Shown: in pieces, positions 1-8,534 of the stretch
How the letters are laid out: each line of letters starts with the position of its first letter
Numbering within the stretch: the first letter of the stretch is position 1
Assembly (NCBI GenBank): GCA_964586785.1
Contig: CAZPHS010000016.1
Span: forward strand, 1-42,332
Reading direction: 5' to 3'
Origin: SZUA-584 sp041656035
GTDB taxonomy: Bacteria > Bacillota > Clostridia > Christensenellales > SZUA-584
Length of the DNA stretch: 42,332 nt
The notes under the pieces: generated by a model
What the model was told of the DNA's origin: nothing
The model's database searches: none
What the model saw: the letters and a program-made list of their open reading frames with translations, nothing else
Program-made: the position numbers and the translations under genes

Positions 1-204
1 TGGATAATCAATATAAAACTCTATAAACGGGTCAGCCTTTTGGAGATAATACTCATTTTCATTTTCATGGTATTTGGTAAGATACGCGGAGTCAAGCTGT
101 GTACTTTTTTCGCTAAAGACTGCATAGCTGCCAAAAAAAGAACCTAAGAATATAATAAGCAGAAGTATTGCGGAAAGTATTATTTTTCCAAGCGGTTTCT
201 TCAT
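1..204 (-). CDS. N-terminal part of an unknown membrane-anchored protein (runs off the window)
   Basis: The reading frame opens at an ATG (204-202) after an AGAGG-type ribosome binding site and continues without a stop to base 1, giving 68 residues. Residues 1-25 are a short basic start (MKKPLGK) followed by a long hydrophobic stretch, so this is a signal anchor or signal peptide. The visible remainder is polar and acidic (HENENEYY), as expected for an extracytoplasmic segment. Too little is present to assign a family. The gene is co-directional with the RuBisCO-like operon upstream, but a terminator-like hairpin lies between them and it seems to have its own promoter. Confidence 0.6.
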   Translation of the reverse strand, partial: MKKPLGKIILSAILLLIIFLGSFFGSYAVFSEKSTQLDSAYLTKYHENENEYYLQKADPFIEFYIDYP

Positions 205-288
205 TATTAACCTCTTATATATGCTGACTCATGTTAATTAGGCATCGATAAATTAAATAATATATATCTTTCTATTTCCAGCTTAGTT

Positions 289-318
289 ATTATAGCATGT
301 ATAATAAAAAGACGGCAA
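289..318 (-). promoter_or_regulatory. Candidate sigma-A promoter for the partial gene at the left edge
   Basis: On the minus strand a TTGCCG -35 (318-313) is followed 18 bases later by a perfect TATAAT -10 (294-289), about 85 bases before the start codon. The -35 is imperfect, so this is a moderate call. Confidence 0.4.
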
Positions 319-412
319 GAATAACAGCCAATACCGTTAGTATTGCTAATTAAAGTATACTATTATTGGATTTTTTAATATTGAAGAATCATTACTGCTC
401 TTTTAATAAAAT

Positions 413-436
413 AACGGCGGAATTGTTGCCGCCGTT
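413..436 (-). terminator. Intrinsic terminator after the RuBisCO-like gene
   Basis: An 8-bp perfect GC-rich stem (AACGGCGG / CCGCCGTT) with an 8-base loop lies 36 bases beyond the stop of the RuBisCO-like gene. On the minus strand it is followed by a T-rich stretch. The plus strand also has a T run, but no plus-strand gene precedes it. Confidence 0.7.
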
Positions 437-471
437 TTTATCCTTTAGAAAATATTCACTGCTTTTATGTC

Positions 472-1713
472 TTATTGCGGCTGCCAGGCATCTATTGCCG
501 CCGCAATTTCCGGCGAGGTCTGCGCGGCTTCACATAATTCCCTTCCTTCCATCGCGGCGGACAGCGCCTGCATCACGGCTTTTGCTCCCGCCGTCGTGCC
601 CATAGGATGCCCCTGAACGGCGCCGCCGACCCCGAGTATAATATCCTTGCCAAATGTCTCCGTAATGCTTTTTACCGAAAGAGGAGTAACCCCGCCCCCC
701 AAAGACGTCATAACCGGCTTTAAGCCGCCCATAGGCAGTTTATGCTTCTGCACCGTCTGAATACATTCAAGCATAAGCTTTAAATCGCCCGCGGCGGTCA
801 TTGTCATAACCGAATCCGCTCCGGCAAGCCTGGCCAACACACCTATAAGCACATTTCCGGCAATGCCGAGATTGGGTGAGTTGAGCATACCCGCTCCCGC
901 GTAATGTGCCAGAAAGCAAAGCGAACCGCCGAATTCGTCGGTCAGCTCCCGCAGGGCGTCTATGCCTGTCGAAACAAAATTGACCATAACCGCTTTCGCG
1001 CCTTCGCCTATCGCCGTTTTGGCATGATCTCTCATGCGTTTAGGCGTATCGGTAATGTTGGCAATATAAATAGGCAAATTCCCCGTGTGCTCCATAACGG
1101 ACTTAGCGGCGGCCTGATATGCCTTAAGCCTTCCCGCGACGCTGCTGATTTGCGTATTCCCGAAAACCTCGTCATCCTTTATCATATCCACGCCGCCAAG
1201 ACCGCTCTCGAAAAACAACCGCGCGCCGTGTTCCGGCGTAAAACCTATGCATGGTTTTATCATGTTTAAAACAATAGGACGCCCATAAACGCCGGTGGCT
1301 TTACGAAAGCCTTCGATTCCTTGCTTAGGACCGCCGTAGCCGCAAAGCGCTTTAGGCGTCAGTTCCAAATCAATAAGCTTTATACGAAGCGCGGTAGACA
1401 CGTCGTTGCCAACCAGCGCCGTAATCATCATGGCGAAACTGGACGCGAAGTTATGATGCGGAAACGCAACGCGCAGCACACATATACCTTCGGATACAGA
1501 ATAAAGCGACAAAACACGCGCCTGCCAGTTTTCAACCATGTCTCTTGTTACGCCCGGCAGCGGCAGCCATGTTCCGACGCTTTGCCCCGTCGCAAACTGG
1601 CCGGCTTTTTTTAGCGCGTCGGCACCGTCTATGCCGAAAGCCAAATATGTGGCTATTACATAATCTTTGTCCGCAATTGAAGACAAATCATCAAAAGGCA
1701 AGTCAAAATACAT
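472..1713 (-). CDS. RuBisCO-like protein (form IV), not a CO2-fixing enzyme
   Basis: A 413-residue member of the RuBisCO large-chain superfamily. The TIM-barrel active site is recognisable: NMIKP (K153, equivalent to K175), and KDDE at 179-182, which supplies the carbamylatable lysine and metal-binding Asp and Glu. H270 matches H294, and GGAVQGHPMG (363-372) matches the C-terminal phosphate loop. Residues needed for carboxylation are changed: the second Lys of the KPK motif is C155, Arg295 is Y271, and the loop-6 lysine is absent. Known form IV proteins act as enolases, isomerases or decarboxylases on sugar-phosphate-like acids; which applies here cannot be read from sequence. It is last in an operon, 14 bases after the UPF0261 gene, with a TGGAG ribosome binding site across that gene's stop. 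A catabolic role is inferred from the GntR regulator. Confidence 0.85.
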   Translation of the reverse strand: MYFDLPFDDLSSIADKDYVIATYLAFGIDGADALKKAGQFATGQSVGTWLPLPGVTRDMVENWQARVLSLYSVSEGICVLRVAFPHHNFASSFAMMITALVGNDVSTALRIKLIDLELTPKALCGYGGPKQGIEGFRKATGVYGRPIVLNMIKPCIGFTPEHGARLFFESGLGGVDMIKDDEVFGNTQISSVAGRLKAYQAAAKSVMEHTGNLPIYIANITDTPKRMRDHAKTAIGEGAKAVMVNFVSTGIDALRELTDEFGGSLCFLAHYAGAGMLNSPNLGIAGNVLIGVLARLAGADSVMTMTAAGDLKLMLECIQTVQKHKLPMGGLKPVMTSLGGGVTPLSVKSITETFGKDIILGVGGAVQGHPMGTTAGAKAVMQALSAAMEGRELCEAAQTSPEIAAAIDAWQPQ

Positions 1714-1727
1714 TTTTTTATCTCCAG

Positions 1728-2969
1728 TCAGCTTATATGACTTATCAAGGCCATCATTTCCTCGGCGGCTGTCCGGCTGAAAGCTATATCGTTTATATTC
1801 GCGTCAACTTCTATCCGCTTTATTTTTTTATCCAGACCGCTGCGCAGCACGTTTAATATTGTCTCGTCCACTTCCGGGTCGTACAGCTTTTGCCCCGGCT
1901 GAGAATCGGCTCTTAACCCGCGAAGCGGCAGCAGCACGGTAACCGCCCCTTTAGCCATATTTAATCTTTCAACAACAATCTTTGCCGCCTTTTTTGATTC
2001 GTGGGCAAACGTCTTTATGTGCGCTATCGCATTATTGTGCAGGTTATACTTTCGTTCGGTGTAATCTCCTATCGCCCCGTTTTTAAACTCCTCAAAATAT
2101 AAATCCACAAAATCAAGCGCTCCGGGCGCAACCACCATTGGTATTCCCTTTTCCGCGCCCGCCGTCAGTCTTTCGGGCGCGCCGTTGGAAAATCCGGCGT
2201 TAAACACATTTGCCGCGATAATCTCGTGCAGCGAGAGATCCATAGCGGCTTTTATTATGCCCTCTTTTATCAGATACTCAAAATATCTGCCGCCGACGCC
2301 CGTGGTATGAAAGCTTATTACTTCAACGCCCCGCTCCTCAAGCATCCGCGCGGCCTGTACCGCCGAATTGTTTGTAACTCCCATAAGAGTTGCGCCTACG
2401 CGAAGCTTGCCGTCGTTCCGGAGCGGCTTTGCCTGCGCCGCCATTCCGATAACGGCGGCGGCGGCATTCGAAAGTATGGTTTCCGTCACCGCGTTTATAC
2501 CCGATATGTCGGCAATCGAAGGAATCATAACAATGTCTTTTATTCCTACGAAAGGTTCAAATTTACGCTCTCCGCACGCCACGGTGGAAACCATAACCTT
2601 TGGTACGCCTATTGGCAGCGTCTTCATAGCGCCTACTGCCGCCATGGTGTTTTGCAGACCGCCCGCCGAAATTATAGCGTCAAAACCGCCAATCGAATAA
2701 AGTTTTGGAACGATGGCGGCGGCTCCGTCCATCATGGCCTGAACGGCTTCGTTTTTTGCCATACCGGCTATATCTGCCGGATTCTTACCTCCGGCTTTGC
2801 ATACCTCGTCGCGCGATATGTCGGGTATGAAACGATTTTGTATATACCCGCCGCTCGCGGATATATCGATTATCAAAGCCTTGTGTCCGCTTTGCTCTAT
2901 ATATTTTTTAAAAAAACGCGCTTCCGCCTCTTTTGTATCAACACTTAGCACAACGGCTATAGTTTTCAT
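1728..2969 (-). CDS. Tm-1-like ATP-binding domain protein (UPF0261 family)
   Basis: 413 residues matching the UPF0261/Tm-1-like family (PF06792) over their length. The start reads KTIAVVLSVDTKEAEARFF, followed by an IDISASGG segment, a glycine-rich IGGFDAIISAGGLQNT stretch near residues 93-109, and a conserved VVAPGALDFVD. The plant homologue Tm-1 binds ATP and blocks tobamovirus replication; bacterial members have no settled function. Some relatives carry a C-terminal PEP-hydrolase-like barrel, which is absent here. No signal peptide is visible, so it is probably cytoplasmic. The ATG has a GAGGGG site. The gene lies between the GntR regulator (64 bases away) and the RuBisCO-like gene (14 bases away). 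An ATP-dependent step acting with the RuBisCO-like protein is inference. Confidence 0.85.
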   Translation of the reverse strand: MKTIAVVLSVDTKEAEARFFKKYIEQSGHKALIIDISASGGYIQNRFIPDISRDEVCKAGGKNPADIAGMAKNEAVQAMMDGAAAIVPKLYSIGGFDAIISAGGLQNTMAAVGAMKTLPIGVPKVMVSTVACGERKFEPFVGIKDIVMIPSIADISGINAVTETILSNAAAAVIGMAAQAKPLRNDGKLRVGATLMGVTNNSAVQAARMLEERGVEVISFHTTGVGGRYFEYLIKEGIIKAAMDLSLHEIIAANVFNAGFSNGAPERLTAGAEKGIPMVVAPGALDFVDLYFEEFKNGAIGDYTERKYNLHNNAIAHIKTFAHESKKAAKIVVERLNMAKGAVTVLLPLRGLRADSQPGQKLYDPEVDETILNVLRSGLDKKIKRIEVDANINDIAFSRTAAEEMMALISHIS

Positions 2970-3033
2970 TTACACATCCCCTCGCGCGTACAGCAAGTAA
3001 AGCACCCAAGTACAGTACTTTGCGTAAGCCGCG

Positions 3034-3732
3034 TTAAATCTCATATGTAACCTGATCTTTAAGCTCTAAAATACGTTTTTGCAATGATTCGCGCATCAGC
3101 TGTTTTAAACCCTGCGCATCCTTATCTTTAAGCTTATCAATATAACCCTGGTGCTCGTTTAACATATTCTGCGCGCTGCTCTTGTCCGTCGAATACCTTC
3201 TGCCGTATATAAGCTTGTAAAACGCCAGGTTGTCCCAAAGGGTAGAGATTATATTGATAAGGTACTGCATATTGCTTGTCTTATATATTTCAAAATGAAA
3301 CTCACGGTTAAGCACAAATATCTGTTTCGCGTTAGGCTTTAAAACACTGGTGACTTCCTTAATTTCATTATGCAGTCTTTCAATTATCTGTATATTGTAA
3401 TCCGTAACATTTTTACACGCGTAATACGAAGCCAGCGGTTCCAACGCTTTGCGCATCAAATAAATCTGTACTATATCAGTCATTTGCAGCTCGGTCACTC
3501 TCGTGCCGACATAGGGAATGGAATGTACTATACCCGATTTCTCCATGCTTTTTAACGCCTCCCGCACCGGCATACGGCTTACTCCAAGCCTGGCGGCCAG
3601 TTCTTCGGCGTTAAGCCTGTCCCCCATAACAAACGTACCGTCCATTATCCAGTCCATAAGCTGTTCTTTAACAAGCTCCGGCATTCTCTGATATCTTATT
3701 TTTTCCGACTTCTCTAGCCCGCGCGACTCCAT
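3034..3732 (-). CDS. GntR-family transcriptional regulator, FadR (FCD) subfamily
   Basis: 232 residues. The N-terminal winged helix-turn-helix (about 17-85) shows the GntR pattern: VKEQLMDWIMDGTFVMGDRL, then LAARLGVSRMPVREALKSME and VGTRV. The all-helical C-terminus (about 90-225) looks like an FCD ligand-binding domain, with histidines at NREFHFEIY and NEHQGY that could be metal or carboxylate ligands. FCD regulators usually sense small organic acids. Being first in the operon with the UPF0261 and RuBisCO-like genes, it probably controls that operon and itself. The ATG (3732) is preceded by AGGAG at 7 bases, and an inverted repeat lies between its promoter and start. The inducer is unknown; an acid sugar or pathway intermediate is the best guess. 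Confidence 0.88.
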   Translation of the reverse strand: MESRGLEKSEKIRYQRMPELVKEQLMDWIMDGTFVMGDRLNAEELAARLGVSRMPVREALKSMEKSGIVHSIPYVGTRVTELQMTDIVQIYLMRKALEPLASYYACKNVTDYNIQIIERLHNEIKEVTSVLKPNAKQIFVLNREFHFEIYKTSNMQYLINIISTLWDNLAFYKLIYGRRYSTDKSSAQNMLNEHQGYIDKLKDKDAQGLKQLMRESLQKRILELKDQVTYEI

Positions 3733-3752
3733 ATCATTTCTCCTATCAAATT

Positions 3753-3770
3753 CAGTATTGCTTTATACTG
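3753..3770 (-). promoter_or_regulatory. Candidate operator for the GntR regulator
   Basis: A perfect inverted repeat, CAGTAT-N6-ATACTG, sits between the -10 box and the start codon of the GntR gene. The GTAT/ATAC half-sites fit the GT...AC style of GntR operators. Autoregulation is inferred from position. Confidence 0.5.
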
Positions 3771-3782
3771 CTAACCAAAATC

Positions 3783-3811
3783 ATTATAGCAACACCTTAT
3801 TCTGGATACAA
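3783..3811 (-). promoter_or_regulatory. Sigma-A promoter of the GntR / UPF0261 / RuBisCO-like operon
   Basis: On the minus strand, TTGTAT (3811-3806) and a perfect TATAAT (3788-3783) are separated by 17 bases, about 50 bases upstream of the GntR start codon. Confidence 0.65.
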
Positions 3812-3957
3812 TATATAAAATAATATTTATATTCACAATTGCATAGGCGTTGACAATATTCGGCGAGAGCCGCAAGCACAAATCGCGCAAAATAAACGCT
3901 TGGGACTAAAATATTACGCTTTTAAATCGCCCTGATAAGGAGCGCGGCTTTATAGTT

Positions 3958-5061
3958 TTATTTTTCTTCTCCGGCCTTTTGCGGCTTTGCGGTTTGCGCA
4001 TAAATCGTTTGGGCCGGGAACGCAAACTGTATTTTGCGCCTGTCGAATTCTTCTTTTATGCAAAAGTTAATTTCCTGCCGGGCGTTCATGTATATATTAT
4101 AATCCTGGCTTAACACATAAAAAACAACATCAAACACAAGACCGGAATCGGAAAACGAGGAAAAATGCGCCCTGTCAAACTCCGTATATTCAACCTTTTT
4201 TATTATTCGTTCTATTATTACAGGAATTTCTTTTAAGCATGGCAGCGATGTTTCGTACGCCACTTTGATCTGGAACACCGCCCTGCGCCGCAGCATTCTT
4301 TTAAAATTCTTAACTCTGGAGCCTGTCAAGTCTTTATTGGAGAAAATCAGCTGCTCGCCGCTTAGGCTGCGTATGCGCGTAGTCTTTATACCTATATGCT
4401 CCACGTTTCCCATAAGCTCGTCTACCACAATATAATCGCCAATCTCAAACGGCTTATCAAAAAGTATTGTTACAAAGCTGAATATATCCTCTAACACGGT
4501 CTGCGCCGCGAAAGCAACGGCGAGGCCGCCAATGCCAAGACCCGCGATAAGCGCCGTTATCTCCACACCTATGTTCTCTAAAAACAGAAGCGCCGCCGCG
4601 CCCCAGATAACCGCTTTTATAATAACGGCAAACCATTTTACGGTCATAGGGTCCGATTTGCCTTTCTTCTTCTCCCATGACCTGCCGAACAAGTATACTG
4701 CTACAGCCGAAACAAGGCGGGCGCCAAAAAAAATAACAAAAGCGATTACGGCAATATTTATTACTTGCGCCACCGTCTCATGCAAGTTTAGTATTTTAGT
4801 GCCAATATAAAGGACGCCCAAACGCAATACGGGCAGCAGATATTTGTCCGCGGCGTTTACCAACACATTGTCTATGTCTGTCTTTGTTTTTTTCGCCCTG
4901 GCGCGGAGACGTCTTATAACCAGTTTTTTTATAAGCAGCAGCAAAAGCATTCCCGCCGCTATTAATAATACGAACATCAAATAGCTTTTGAGCGTGTTGT
5001 TCAAAAACTTGATTCCCAGGAACGTATTGTCTAAAAACGAAAGATCAAATAACTCACTCAA
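3958..5061 (-). CDS. Mechanosensitive ion channel of the MscS family
   Basis: 367 residues. Several hydrophobic helices lie in the first half (about 25-48, 88-118 and 142-165). They are followed by the MscS pore-helix signature (LIAGLGIGGLAVAFAAQ) and the cytoplasmic beta domain (KPFEIGDYIVVDELMGNVEHIGIKTTRIRS begins as FDKPFEIGDYI). MscS channels open under membrane tension during osmotic downshock and release solutes. The start is TTG (5061-5059), supported by GGAGG 8 bases upstream and an immediate MSELFDLSF start. It follows the surface-protein gene on the same strand, with a terminator between, so it is probably transcribed alone. The short polar C-terminal tail (AQTAKPQKAGEEK) is unremarkable. 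Confidence 0.93.
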   Translation of the reverse strand: MSELFDLSFLDNTFLGIKFLNNTLKSYLMFVLLIAAGMLLLLLIKKLVIRRLRARAKKTKTDIDNVLVNAADKYLLPVLRLGVLYIGTKILNLHETVAQVINIAVIAFVIFFGARLVSAVAVYLFGRSWEKKKGKSDPMTVKWFAVIIKAVIWGAAALLFLENIGVEITALIAGLGIGGLAVAFAAQTVLEDIFSFVTILFDKPFEIGDYIVVDELMGNVEHIGIKTTRIRSLSGEQLIFSNKDLTGSRVKNFKRMLRRRAVFQIKVAYETSLPCLKEIPVIIERIIKKVEYTEFDRAHFSSFSDSGLVFDVVFYVLSQDYNIYMNARQEINFCIKEEFDRRKIQFAFPAQTIYAQTAKPQKAGEEK

Positions 5062-5144
5062 TTTGCAAACCTCCGGCTGTTTTCATATAAAAGCTTATCA
5101 CATAATACGGCTTGTGCAAACCCGTGCTTTTATTGCCGCCGAAA

Positions 5145-5181
5145 TAAAAAAGCCGGTAACAGTTTTATTGACCGCCCGGCT
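5145..5181 (-). terminator. Intrinsic terminator after the truncated surface-protein gene
   Basis: On the minus strand an AGCCGG / CCGGCT stem, extended by a GGT/ACC pairing, encloses a loop and is followed by TTTTTATTT. It begins 14 bases after the stop of the gene ending at 5195. Confidence 0.75.
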
Positions 5182-5194
5182 GAAAGTTTGTTTT

Positions 5195-6021
5195 TTACAA
5201 ATCCGAAGAAGCCTTCACCGCGGCGTGCCTGCCCTTCCTGCCCGAACGAAAAACAATTACGGTGCCTACAATTCCAAGCAGCAGCGCGCCCAGCACAATC
5301 GCTCCGAATTCTATAATAGTAATATCTAAAATTCCCGCCGCCGTGTCTTTATCCTGCGGCTCAAAAACTTGCTCCTGCCGATCGTCCGGCTCCGGCTCCG
5401 GCTGTTTATTCTGCGCGGTTTCAAGCCGCTCTTCAAGCTTTGTTATGGTTGACTCAAGCTCTAAAATCCGCGCGTCTTTTTCGGCGATGTCGGCAATTGC
5501 CGCAAGGCCGCCCAGCGCTCCTTCTATTATGCTTTCAGAAAGAAAATACGACGAGCAATGAAAAATCGTAAACTCCACATATCCGTCGTCGTCCACAACG
5601 GCGGATAGCTTACCCTCTATTTCCCCCGACTGGTCGTAATAGTAATACAGGTAAAGCGTATCGCCCGGGCTGTTGTCCTTTGCTTTTATACTAAACGTTA
5701 CCGGACCGGGAAGCTGCCCGCTGTGCCCGAAATGAAGCTGATAAGCGTCCGCACCTCCCGCGGCGGCGGAAAGCGATCCGTTCTTCTCCATCTTAAGCGA
5801 AAGGTCAAGCTCTTTTAAGCCGCTCGGCACGCTAAAATTACTGCCGTCTATTTTGCACGAGTAATCTGCGAAATTAATATTCACCACAGCCTGCTTTTTT
5901 GTGATATCGTCAAGAACCGCGGCAGGAACCTTTGCCGATTCGGTGATATTAAGATTTAGCGTTCCGCCCTGCTGCAGCTGCCCTATACTGTCCTGCGCGA
6001 GTTCCCACTGCGTAGGCTCCG
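5195..6021 (-). CDS. C-terminal part of a membrane-anchored surface protein (N-terminus lost in an assembly gap)
   Basis: About 275 residues are readable from the gap edge to a TAA at 5195. The sequence starts in beta-rich extracellular material (GTLNLNITESAKVPAAVLDDI; LYLYYYYDQSGEIEG; VEFTIFHCSSYFLS), a style seen at the membrane-proximal end of clostridial adhesive or dockerin/cohesin-type surface proteins. A predicted coiled coil follows (KDARILELESTITKLEERLE), then a Pro/Glu-rich linker, a single membrane helix (IIEFGAIVLGALLLGIVGTVIVF) and a basic tail (RSGRKGRH). The topology is outside-in with a C-terminal anchor. An open frame appears to cross the N run, but a gap of unknown true size makes that meaningless. 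It lies downstream of the subtilase on the same strand and may be co-transcribed with it. Confidence 0.6.
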
Positions 6022-6121
6022 NNNNNNNNNNNNNNNNNNNNNNNNNNNNNNNNNNNNNNNNNNNNNNNNNNNNNNNNNNNNNNNNNNNNNNNNNNNNNNN
6101 NNNNNNNNNNNNNNNNNNNNN
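6022..6121. other. Assembly gap (100 N)
   Basis: Exactly 100 undetermined bases, the usual placeholder for a scaffold gap of unknown length. It lies between the subtilase stop and the truncated surface-protein gene, so one or more genes may be missing here. Confidence 0.99.
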
Positions 6122-6150
6122 CAATGGCGTTTTTAACGCACCACCAAGCA

Positions 6151-8397
6151 TCAGTGTATTCTTTTTAGCTCCAATATGTCAAGACGTATTAATGTATAGT
6201 CAGATATATCTATATATCCGTCAGTATTAACGTCCGCGGCGGCTTTATAAACGTCGGTTAATGCCTTAAGCTTTAGTATGTCAAGCCTTACATGCGTGTA
6301 ATCGGATATGTCTATGTAACCGTCGCCGTTGGTATCGCCGCGCACGACCACCGTCAGCTCGTCCCTTATTTCCCCGCCTACTATAAGCTTAACGCTCATA
6401 CCCGTAGCCACTTTGCCGCCCGTATATTCTATACCCTCTTTATTGTATATTCTAACATTTTGTTCGGGGTTTGACAGATTGGCCTTAAGCGCTGCCGCCG
6501 ATATATTTATAGGAACGCCCGTGAGATAACCGCTGTCCCTGTCCGTTGCGTATACGGACGATTCTATAAGAGTCTGCTCCATTACGGTAACTTCGCACCG
6601 CGCGGTAAATCCCCCGTCCCGCGTTGACACGGTTATTGCGCAGCCGCCCGTCGCGGCGGCGGTTACCGTCCCCTCCGGCGAAACCGCCGCTATATCCGTA
6701 TCGCTTGATTCCCATGTTACGCTTTTATTGGCGGCGTAGCTTGGGTTTACCGTTGCCGTCAAAGTATAAGACTCGCCTTCGTACAATACAAGCGTTTCTT
6801 TATCCAGAGCAACTCCCGTTACCGCCGATGATTCAAATTTCGCGACTAAATACCTGTCGGCGGTTACGGTAAACGTGTAATCCGCGCAATCGGAAACCTT
6901 TATTTCGTCCTCGAACCAGCCTAAGAAACAATTGCCCGCTGTTGCCGCCGCGTTTACCGTGGCTTGCGCGCCGTAAAGGTAAGCGCCGCCGCCCGAAACC
7001 GTGCCTTTATCCGTATCCGAAGACGTTGCGGTTATTGTATAAACGCCCGCCGCCGCCACCGCCGCCCGCGCATCAACCCTGCCGTGACCGAAATAGATAT
7101 CCTTGCCCGGAGTTCCCAAATCAACTGCCGTTTCGTACAATATGGTTTTTATCTGCTCCGCCGTCAAATCCGGATTAACGGAGAGCATAAGAGCCGCAAC
7201 GCCCGCAATCATAGGCGACGCCATTGAGGTGCCGCTTTTATACCCGTAATCATTATTTAATACGGTTGAAAAAATACAGTCGGCAAAGGCGCCGTCGCCG
7301 CCCGGCGCCGATATATCCTTTTTAGCGCCATAGTTGGAATAGCTTGCTTTGGTATCATTGCGCGTTGTGGCTATAACGCCCACGCACGCGTCATAGTCGC
7401 TCGGGTAATGGCTGCTTGTCTTGCCGTCGTTTCCGGCCGCGGCGACAACAACAACTCCTGCGGCCGCCGCGTTGTTTAAAGCCTCCTCCTCGGCGGCGTC
7501 TTCGTAATAGCTGCCAAGGCTTAAATTTAATACCCGCGCTCCGTTTTCAACCGCGTATTCGATGCCCTCAATAATATCCTCGGTTGTGGCTCCGAAAACC
7601 CACCGCCAGTCGCCCGCGTCATGCTCGACATAATACCACCCGAACACATCGGCTATAATAAGTTTAACGCCCGGCGCAATCCCGACGGTTCCAACGCCGT
7701 CGGCGTTCGCCGCTATTATACCCGCCACATGCGTTCCGTGCCCGTTGTCGTCCTGCGCGCCGCCGCCGCCCCCCGGGCTGTCGTCCTCAACAAAGCTTTC
7801 ACACGCATGTACGCGCCCCAAAAATTCCGGATGGTTAAGGTCTATACCGGTATCTATAACCGCCACTTTTATATCCGCGCTGCCCATTGTTATATCCCAC
7901 GCGTCAAAAGCGTTTATCGTTTTAAGATGCCACTGCTGCGGGTTAGGCGGCTGCGCGTAAGGGTCGTCCACCGTCGCGTCAAGCTGATATATATAATTAG
8001 GCTGGGCGTATTCTATATCCGGCCGCGCGTTGAGTTTTTTTATAAAACCCTCAACCGTCTCGCCCCGCGGAACTTGCGACACCACAATGTTTTCCTTCGA
8101 TATTTGTTTTTCCAGTTTGCCGTTTAAAGATGAAAGCGCGCGCGACATTGCCGACCTGCTTTTGGAATCGGCGAATTTGACAATAACCTCGCCCTGCAAA
8201 TAAAGCCTTCCTTCGGGAACGGAGACATAAGCTCCGGTTCCGTCCGGCGGATAATTATCCTCCGCAAAAGCGGACGGAATATAAAAAGCGGCAAAAGCCA
8301 TCATTAAAGCAAGCGCGAACGCCGCGACAGATAATCTTATTTTTATATGATTTGTTTTTTCGCGCATTTTACTATTTTTCGTGCGTATGATAACCAT
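6151..8397 (-). CDS. Secreted subtilisin-like serine protease (S8) with Big_2-type and dockerin domains
   Basis: 748 residues. A signal peptide (about 17-46, ending SAFA) is followed by a fervidolysin-type propeptide (about 68-137). The S8 catalytic domain (about 160-445) has the full set: D182 in VAVIDTGID, H220 in NGHGTHVAG, oxyanion N323 in AAGNDG and S391 in SGTSMASP. After it come an InlB-like beta repeat (about 453-522), a Big_2-like immunoglobulin fold (about 527-606) and a type I dockerin (687-748) with two calcium loops (DTNGDGYIDISDY and DVNTDGYIDISDY). Dockerins bind cohesins on scaffold or surface proteins, so the protease may be docked at the surface; no cohesin is visible here. 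The ATG at 8397 has only a distant AAGG site, and an in-frame ATG at 8367 (MREKTNH) is an alternative. The stop overlaps a possible ATG at the gap edge. Confidence 0.93.
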   Translation of the reverse strand: MVIIRTKNSKMREKTNHIKIRLSVAAFALALMMAFAAFYIPSAFAEDNYPPDGTGAYVSVPEGRLYLQGEVIVKFADSKSRSAMSRALSSLNGKLEKQISKENIVVSQVPRGETVEGFIKKLNARPDIEYAQPNYIYQLDATVDDPYAQPPNPQQWHLKTINAFDAWDITMGSADIKVAVIDTGIDLNHPEFLGRVHACESFVEDDSPGGGGGAQDDNGHGTHVAGIIAANADGVGTVGIAPGVKLIIADVFGWYYVEHDAGDWRWVFGATTEDIIEGIEYAVENGARVLNLSLGSYYEDAAEEEALNNAAAAGVVVVAAAGNDGKTSSHYPSDYDACVGVIATTRNDTKASYSNYGAKKDISAPGGDGAFADCIFSTVLNNDYGYKSGTSMASPMIAGVAALMLSVNPDLTAEQIKTILYETAVDLGTPGKDIYFGHGRVDARAAVAAAGVYTITATSSDTDKGTVSGGGAYLYGAQATVNAAATAGNCFLGWFEDEIKVSDCADYTFTVTADRYLVAKFESSAVTGVALDKETLVLYEGESYTLTATVNPSYAANKSVTWESSDTDIAAVSPEGTVTAAATGGCAITVSTRDGGFTARCEVTVMEQTLIESSVYATDRDSGYLTGVPINISAAALKANLSNPEQNVRIYNKEGIEYTGGKVATGMSVKLIVGGEIRDELTVVVRGDTNGDGYIDISDYTHVRLDILKLKALTDVYKAAADVNTDGYIDISDYTLIRLDILELKRIH

Positions 8398-8462
8398 ATC
8401 ATATTACTTTACCTTATATTTAGACATTCCGGCAACAGGTCAAACATGTTTTCACTGACTGA

Positions 8463-8534
8463 TTTTTTTAATCGAATATAAAACGGGGCAACTAACACCG
8501 TTTCGTTTATTATGCTGCGCCGCCGCGCGCTTCA
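8463..8534. repeat. Direct repeat, copy 1 (left boundary of the nuclease cassette)
   Basis: A 72-bp sequence that recurs almost exactly at 9631-9704. It holds a 6-bp inverted repeat (AAACGG...CCGTTT) and a very GC-rich end (GCCGCCGCGCGCTTCA). Its last three bases are the stop codon of the nuclease gene, so that gene reads into the repeat to end, and the hairpin could serve as its terminator. Confidence 0.85.

Noticed and set aside
472..1713. A genuine CO2-fixing RuBisCO
   Set aside because: The loop-6 lysine is missing and the KPK second lysine and the Arg next to H270 are replaced, and no phosphoribulokinase is nearby. It is a RuBisCO-like protein.
5195..6151. An apparently continuous reading frame across the N run, starting with an ATG that overlaps the subtilase stop
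   Set aside because: The 100 N stand for a gap of unknown length, so the frame on the two sides cannot be joined. Only 5195-6021 is kept as a partial gene.
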